Origin: Acidobacteriota bacterium
GTDB lineage: Bacteria; Acidobacteriota; Vicinamibacteria; Vicinamibacterales; SCN-69-37
NCBI GenBank assembly: GCA_020853395.1
Contig: JADYYY010000016.1
Coordinates: 1-64,000 of the forward strand
Direction: 5' to 3'
Length of the DNA: 64,000 bases
Shown: positions 59,301-64,000 of the stretch, piece after piece
How the letters are laid out: every line of letters starts with the position of its first letter
Numbering within the stretch: position 1 is the first letter of the stretch
The notes under the pieces: model-generated
The model's database searches: none
What the model was told of the DNA's origin: nothing
Seen by the model: only the letters and a program-made list of their open reading frames with translations
Position numbers and translations under genes: made by a program

Positions 59301-60593
59301 ATGACCACCCGACTCGCTCCCCTTGCCGTGCTCGCCGCCTCGCTGGCGTTCGCCTCGTCCACCGCGTTCGCCCAGACCTGCCCGGATCCCGCGGCGATCA
59401 CCAAGGGCGTGGACCGTCCTCTCGCGGCCGTGCGCTACCTGGCGGACGATGCCCTGGCCGGGCGGCGCGCGGGGACGGATGGAGAGCGTTGCGCGGCCGA
59501 GTACATCGCGAGCGAGTTCGCCCGCCTGGGCCTCGCGCCCGCGGGCGAGCAGGGCACCTGGTTCCAGAGCCTGCCGCTCGCCTCGGCGCTGAACCCGCAC
59601 GCGCCGGGCGGCACGGGCCGCAACGTGATCGCCGCGCTGCGCGGATCGGACGAGGCGCTGCGCAACGAGTGGGTCGTGATCGGCGCGCACTACGACCATC
59701 TCGGCGAGGGCGGCGCGGGCTCGCTCGCGCCGAACGAGAAGGCCATCCACAACGGCGCCGACGACAACGCCTCCGGCGTGGCGGCGATGCTCGCAGCGGC
59801 CGCGCGTCTCACCGCCGGCCCCGCGCCCGCGCGCAGCGTCCTGTTCATCGCGTTCACGGGCGAAGAGGCCGGGCTGCTCGGCTCGGCGTACTTCGTGAAG
59901 CACCTCACCGTCGGCGCCGGCCGGGTCGTCGGCATGATCAACCTCGACATGGTGGGCCGCCTCGGCCAGGGCACGCTGATCGTGTACGGCGTGGACACGG
60001 CACAGGAGTGGCGCGGGCTGGTCGATCCGGCGGCGGCGCGCGCGGGCCTGCCGATCGCGGTGCGCGGCGAGGGCTACGGCCCGAGCGATCACACGTCCTT
60101 CTACACGGCCGACATCCCGGTGCTGCACCTCTTCACGAACACGCACGGCGACTACCACAAGCCCAGCGACGACTGGGACAAGATCGACGTGCCCGGCCTC
60201 GAGAAGGTGACGGCGATGGTCGCCGACATCGCGACCTCCGTCGCGAACCGGCGTCCGGCGCTGACGCTGCGGCGTGGGGCCGGCGAGCCGCCGCGGGCCT
60301 CGAGCGCCAGCTCCGGCACGGCGGCCGCGTACCTCGGCACCGTGCCGGACTTCACGCCGGTCGATCGCGGCGTGAAGCTGAGTGGCGTGACCGCCGGGTC
60401 GCCCGCCGACAAGGCCACGCTCAAGGCGGGCGACATCGTGATCGGCATCGGCACCCACGACGTCCCCGACCTCCAGGGCATGACCGACGCGCTGCGCGCC
60501 TACAAGCCGGGCGACACCGTGACCGTCAAAGTCATCCGCGACGGCGAGACGAAGACGTTCGAGGTCACGCTCGGAAGCCGCGCGGGCCGGTAG
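59301..60593 (+). CDS. exported M28-family zinc aminopeptidase with PDZ domain
   Basis: Secreted metallopeptidase, 430 residues. Signal peptide about 1-24 (STAFAQ). Zinc-site motifs in order: GAHYDHLG, NGADDNASG, FTGEEAGLLGS, INLDMVG and LFTNTHGDYHKPSDD, complete for M28. A C-terminal PDZ domain (about 340-425: VKLSGVTAGSPADKATLKAGDIVIGI) probably controls substrate access. It stands alone on the plus strand. Confidence 0.92.
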   Translation: MTTRLAPLAVLAASLAFASSTAFAQTCPDPAAITKGVDRPLAAVRYLADDALAGRRAGTDGERCAAEYIASEFARLGLAPAGEQGTWFQSLPLASALNPHAPGGTGRNVIAALRGSDEALRNEWVVIGAHYDHLGEGGAGSLAPNEKAIHNGADDNASGVAAMLAAAARLTAGPAPARSVLFIAFTGEEAGLLGSAYFVKHLTVGAGRVVGMINLDMVGRLGQGTLIVYGVDTAQEWRGLVDPAAARAGLPIAVRGEGYGPSDHTSFYTADIPVLHLFTNTHGDYHKPSDDWDKIDVPGLEKVTAMVADIATSVANRRPALTLRRGAGEPPRASSASSGTAAAYLGTVPDFTPVDRGVKLSGVTAGSPADKATLKAGDIVIGIGTHDVPDLQGMTDALRAYKPGDTVTVKVIRDGETKTFEVTLGSRAGR

Positions 60594-60725
60594 ACGCTCG
60601 CCTCGCGGATGCTCCACCAGCCGCCGCCTTGAAGCCGGCGGGGGACGCCGCGCGTGCGGTCGCAGGCGTTTTCGCACGCACGCCCCGGAACGCGCCCCGC
60701 CGGAAGGGCGTATGGAACAGGGAGC

Positions 60726-62951
60726 ATGATCATCCCCACGTTCGGCGCCGTGCTGCTGCTGGCGATCGCGCTCCTTTTCGTTCCGAGTCCTGCATCGGCG
60801 CAGCCGCCCGCCGCCGATGTGCGCACGGTCGCGGCCGAGCGGCTCGCGCCGGGCGAGGCGGTGCGGATCGACGGCATTCGCGACGAGCCGGCGTGGCAAC
60901 GCGTCGCTCCCGCGACCGGTTTCCTCCAGCGCGAGCCCGTGAACGGCGCGCCGGCGTCGGAGCGCACCGACGTGCGCCTCCTGTACGACGATCACCGGCT
61001 CCTGCTCGCGATCGATCTGCACGACAGCGCTCCCGACGCCGTGCTGAGCAACCAGATGCAGCGCGACGAAGAGTTCGACACGGATGACAGCTTCGCGTGG
61101 TCGATCGACACGTTCCTCGACGGCCGCACCGGCTACTACTTCGAGATCAACCCTGCCGGCGCGATGGCGGACGGCCTGATTCTTTCGCCCGGCAGCGGAA
61201 ACGGCGGCGACGGATCCGTGAATCGATCGTGGGACGGCATCTGGATCGCCAGGGCGCGCCGGACCGGCACGGGCTGGGCGGCCGAGGTGGAGATTCCGTT
61301 TCGCACGCTGAACTTCGACCCGGCGCTCACGCAGTGGGGCGTCAACTTCCGGCGCACCGTGCGGCGCAAGAACGAGGAGAGCATCTGGACCGGTCACGCG
61401 CTCAACCAGGGGCTGACGCGCATGGTGAACGCCGGACGGGTCGTGGGATTCCGCGGTCTCTCGCAGGGGCTGGGGCTCGACCTCGTGCCGTACGGCGTCG
61501 CGAACGTGTCGAGCGCGCCCGGCCGCGGCCGGCCCGATCCCACGGGCGGCCGGGGCGCCGGGCTCGACGCCTTCTACAACATCACGCCGGCGCTCCGTCT
61601 GAACTTCAGCCTCAACACCGACTTCGCCGAGACGGAAGTCGACGAGCGGCGCGTGAACCTCACGCGCTTCCCGCTGTTCTTCCCCGAGAAGCGCGCCTTC
61701 TTCCTCGAAGGCTCGAGCTACTTCGACTTCGGCCGCGGGTCTGGCGACGCGGTGATGCCCTTCTTCTCGCGCCGGATCGGGCGAGACGACCGCGGTGAGC
61801 CGCAGCGAATCGACGCCGGCGCGAAGCTCACCGGCCGCGCCGGCGCGTTCGACGTCGGGCTGCTCCAGGTGCGCACGGGCGGCGACGATCGAGTCGGGGA
61901 GGACTTCTCGGTGCTCCGCGTGCGGCGCCGCTTGTTCCAGCAGTCGTACGTCGGCGCGCTGTACACGCGACGGTCGTCGCGGGCGCCCGGCGACGTCGAT
62001 CGCCACACCGTCGGGCTCGACGTCGGCCTGCAGACGTCCACGTTCCGCGGCGACAAGAACCTCGACGTGAACGCGTTCTTCCTCGACACCGGCGGGCCGG
62101 ATGCACCCGGCGGCGGCGCCGGCTTCGGCGCCAGCGTCGCGTATCCGAACGATCCCTGGACGGCGAGCTTCTCGGCGCTCGAGCTGCAGGCCGGCTACAG
62201 TCCTGCCCTCGGTTTCGTCGAGCGCCGGGGATTCCGGCGGTTCAACCCGGAGCTGGAATGGGCGCCGCGCGTCGCCGATCACCCGTGGATTCGCGGGCTC
62301 GAGCTCTCGCTCGACTGGGACGTCCAGAACGACACGCGCAACCGTGCGCTCACGCGCGAGATGGAGCTGACGGTGCTCCAGGTCAACGCCCACGACGGCG
62401 GCCGCTACCAGTTCGTCGTCACGCCGCAGTACGAGCGGCTCGAGGAGGACTTCGAGATCTCGGACGGCGTCGTGCTGCCGGCCGGCGCCGAGTACCGGTT
62501 CACGCGCTACCAGATCGAGGCGGAGACGTCCGATTCACGGCCGGTGTCGATCGCGCCGCAGGTCACGTGGGGCGAGTTCTTCTCGGGCCGCCGGCGCGAC
62601 TACGCGCTGCAGATCGGCGTCCGGCCGCGGCGCGGCGTGTCGTTCGCCGTCGAGGCCGAACGGAGCGTGCTCGACCTGGCGGAAGGCAGCTTCACGGCCG
62701 ACGTGGTCCGGCTGGCCGCCAACACCCAGTTCAGCCCCTGGATCTCGCTGGCGAACAACGTCCAGTACGACACCGTGAGCGGCGAGCTGGGCTGGCAGGC
62801 GCGCTTCCGCTGGATCCGTCGTCCCGGCAACGATCTGTTCGTCGTCTACACGCACAACTGGCGCGAGCTCATGACGCCCGGTCAGCGCCGGCGGCTCTCG
62901 ACGCTCGACAATCGGCTCGCGACGAAGCTCGTGTATACACTGAGGTTCTAA
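60726..62951 (+). CDS. DUF5916 outer-membrane protein with CBM9-like N-terminal domain
   Basis: A 741-residue exported protein. Signal peptide about 1-25, then a carbohydrate-binding-family-9-like domain (IDGIRDEPAWQRV, LYDDHRLLLAIDLHDS, DTDDSFAWSIDTFLDGRTGYYF, GWAAEVEIPF) and a DUF5916 beta-barrel (LNFSLNTDFAETEVDERRVNLTRFPLFFPEKRAFFLE). It ends in Phe, typical for barrel insertion. Known members are uncharacterised outer-membrane proteins. GGGAGC precedes the ATG. Confidence 0.87.
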   Translation: MIIPTFGAVLLLAIALLFVPSPASAQPPAADVRTVAAERLAPGEAVRIDGIRDEPAWQRVAPATGFLQREPVNGAPASERTDVRLLYDDHRLLLAIDLHDSAPDAVLSNQMQRDEEFDTDDSFAWSIDTFLDGRTGYYFEINPAGAMADGLILSPGSGNGGDGSVNRSWDGIWIARARRTGTGWAAEVEIPFRTLNFDPALTQWGVNFRRTVRRKNEESIWTGHALNQGLTRMVNAGRVVGFRGLSQGLGLDLVPYGVANVSSAPGRGRPDPTGGRGAGLDAFYNITPALRLNFSLNTDFAETEVDERRVNLTRFPLFFPEKRAFFLEGSSYFDFGRGSGDAVMPFFSRRIGRDDRGEPQRIDAGAKLTGRAGAFDVGLLQVRTGGDDRVGEDFSVLRVRRRLFQQSYVGALYTRRSSRAPGDVDRHTVGLDVGLQTSTFRGDKNLDVNAFFLDTGGPDAPGGGAGFGASVAYPNDPWTASFSALELQAGYSPALGFVERRGFRRFNPELEWAPRVADHPWIRGLELSLDWDVQNDTRNRALTREMELTVLQVNAHDGGRYQFVVTPQYERLEEDFEISDGVVLPAGAEYRFTRYQIEAETSDSRPVSIAPQVTWGEFFSGRRRDYALQIGVRPRRGVSFAVEAERSVLDLAEGSFTADVVRLAANTQFSPWISLANNVQYDTVSGELGWQARFRWIRRPGNDLFVVYTHNWRELMTPGQRRRLSTLDNRLATKLVYTLRF

Positions 62952-62960
62952 CGACGCGAC

Positions 62961-63053
62961 GAAGGGCAAAGGGCAAAGGGCAGAGGGCAGAGGGCAAAGG
63001 TAAAGGGGAAAAGAGGGACGAAGGGAAAAGGGGAAAGGGAAGACCGAAATGCG
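62961..63053 (+). repeat. purine-rich heptamer repeat with G-quadruplex potential
   Basis: GGGC(A/A-G/A)A heptamers repeat so that GGG runs begin at 62964, 62971, 62978, 62985 and 62992, exactly seven bases apart, then continue as looser GGGG/AAA runs to about 63053. Four GGG tracts with 4-base loops meet the G-quadruplex rule. It separates the DUF5916 gene from ctaA by 166 bases. Similar heptamer repeats are known from cyanobacteria. Confidence 0.8.
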
Positions 63054-63117
63054 GCGGACTGCCCGGCGATCGAATCGCAGCGAGGCATAGAATCGCAGAA
63101 GAGGAGAAGACGAATCG

Positions 63118-64000
63118 ATGCCGGCCGTGAGTCGTGCGATGTCGGGGGCGGGGGCGGGCGAGATTGCGGGGCATGGGCGGGTATCGGTGGCGCGGTGGTT
63201 GTTCGTCTGCGCGGCGCTCGTGTTCGCGATGGTGGTGCTGGGCGGTGCGACGCGGTTGACGCACTCGGGGCTGTCGATCGTCGAGTGGCAGCCGCTCGTC
63301 GGCACGATCCCGCCGCTTTCGGACGCCGACTGGCAGGAGCAGTTCGAGAAGTACCAGCTCACGCCCGAGTACCGGCTCGTGAACCACGACATGGACGTCG
63401 AGGGGTTCAAGCGCATCTTCTGGCTCGAGTACTTCCACCGGCTGCTCGGCCGGCTGATCGGGATCGTCTTCTTCCTGCCGTTCCTCTACTTCGTGGTGCG
63501 CCGCCAGATCGAGCGGCCGCTGGCATGGAAGCTCGCGGGGATTTTCGTGCTCGGCGGCCTGCAGGGTGCGATGGGGTGGTACATGGTGGCCAGCGGCCTC
63601 GTGGACGACCCGCGCGTGAGCCAGTTCCGGCTGACCGCGCATCTCGCGCTGGCCGTCCTGATCTACGCGGCCATTCTCTGGACGGCGCTCGACCTCCTGC
63701 CGGCCGGTCCGGCGCCCGCCGATCCGGCGGCCAGCGCGCGGCTACGCTGGCGCAGTTGGGCCGTCACCGCGCTCGTGGCGCTGCTCATCGTCTCGGGCGG
63801 GTTCGTCGCCGGCATCCGCGCCGGCCGCGCCTACAACACGTTCCCGCTGATGAACGGCCACGTCCTGCCGCCCGAAGCGTTCATGCTCGACCCGTGGTAC
63901 CAGAACTTCTTCTACAACATGGCCACGGTGCAGTTCACGCACCGGCTGTTCGCATGGACGCTGGTGCTCGCCGGCCCGTGGCTGTGGTGGACGACGCGCG
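63118..64000 (+). CDS. ctaA: heme A synthase (COX15/CtaA family), partial at window end
   Basis: Oxidises heme O to heme A for cytochrome aa3 oxidase. At least 294 residues are visible with no stop. About seven helices are seen, and the family features are clear: VVLGGATRLTHSGLSIVEW, the heme histidines in EYFHRLLGRLIG, LTAHLALA and QFTHRLFAW. The ATG at 63118 has GAGGAG about 11 bases upstream. This is the COX15-like form with the ...PLVGTIPPL... loop. It supports an aa3-type oxidase, consistent with the SCO and PCuAC genes at 29-30 kb. Confidence 0.92.
   Translation, partial: MPAVSRAMSGAGAGEIAGHGRVSVARWLFVCAALVFAMVVLGGATRLTHSGLSIVEWQPLVGTIPPLSDADWQEQFEKYQLTPEYRLVNHDMDVEGFKRIFWLEYFHRLLGRLIGIVFFLPFLYFVVRRQIERPLAWKLAGIFVLGGLQGAMGWYMVASGLVDDPRVSQFRLTAHLALAVLIYAAILWTALDLLPAGPAPADPAASARLRWRSWAVTALVALLIVSGGFVAGIRAGRAYNTFPLMNGHVLPPEAFMLDPWYQNFFYNMATVQFTHRLFAWTLVLAGPWLWWTTR

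Overview
The window is high-GC bacterial DNA with dense, tightly packed genes, many GTG starts and many 1-4 base stop/start overlaps. Gene content (NamZ-type muramidase, DUF5916 outer-membrane protein, M28-PDZ peptidase, AttH/CrtC-like protein, winged-helix-TPR regulator, Czc-type metal efflux, heme A synthase) fits a soil-type Acidobacteriota, perhaps class Vicinamibacteria. That placement is inferred from content and style; there is no rRNA or tRNA to confirm it.

Left part (0-38 kb) is mostly chromosomal housekeeping and transport. 0.3-4.2 kb: a YbhG/YbhF-like drug exporter operon (HlyD protein, ABC ATPase, ABC permease, CecR-type TetR regulator) with a likely operator. 4.2-8.8 kb: a NamZ-like muramidase and a cardiolipin-synthase-like enzyme, separated by two inverted arrays of an unusual GGTACGAC-based composite repeat that flank about 1 kb of decayed DNA with an IS481 remnant. 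8.9-12.5 kb: a zinc/manganese uptake cluster without its ATPase. 12.6-15.8 kb: a small membrane-anchored protein, cystathionine beta-synthase and a LOG-like protein. 15.9-22.4 kb (minus strand): pyruvate kinase, AI-2E-type permease and two large polytopic membrane proteins. 22.6-30.6 kb: a CzcCBA-like efflux operon followed by copper-delivery genes (PCuAC, SCO, cytochrome c). 30.8-37.8 kb: an NTF2-like protein, hldD, proC, rocD and a YbbA/YbbP-like ABC pair.

38-54.7 kb is a type I-G (formerly I-U) CRISPR-Cas locus, all read on the minus strand. cas2 and a cas4-cas1 fusion come first, then a putative leader and an array of 50 repeats with 49 spacers, then a complete IS3-family element, then cas3, csx17 (cas8), csb1 (cas7) and csb2 (cas5-cas6). 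A DUF433/DUF5615 toxin-antitoxin pair follows csb2 by 18 bases, and the toxin frame is broken by one extra base. The IS3 element sits 8 bases from the terminal repeat and 15-18 bases from the cas3 start, so it separates the interference genes from the array and adaptation genes.

The right end (55-64 kb) holds a hypothetical protein, a winged-helix-TPR regulator, a small unknown protein, an AttH/CrtC-like exported protein, an M28-PDZ peptidase, a DUF5916 outer-membrane protein, a heptamer repeat with G-quadruplex potential, and a heme A synthase gene running off the end.
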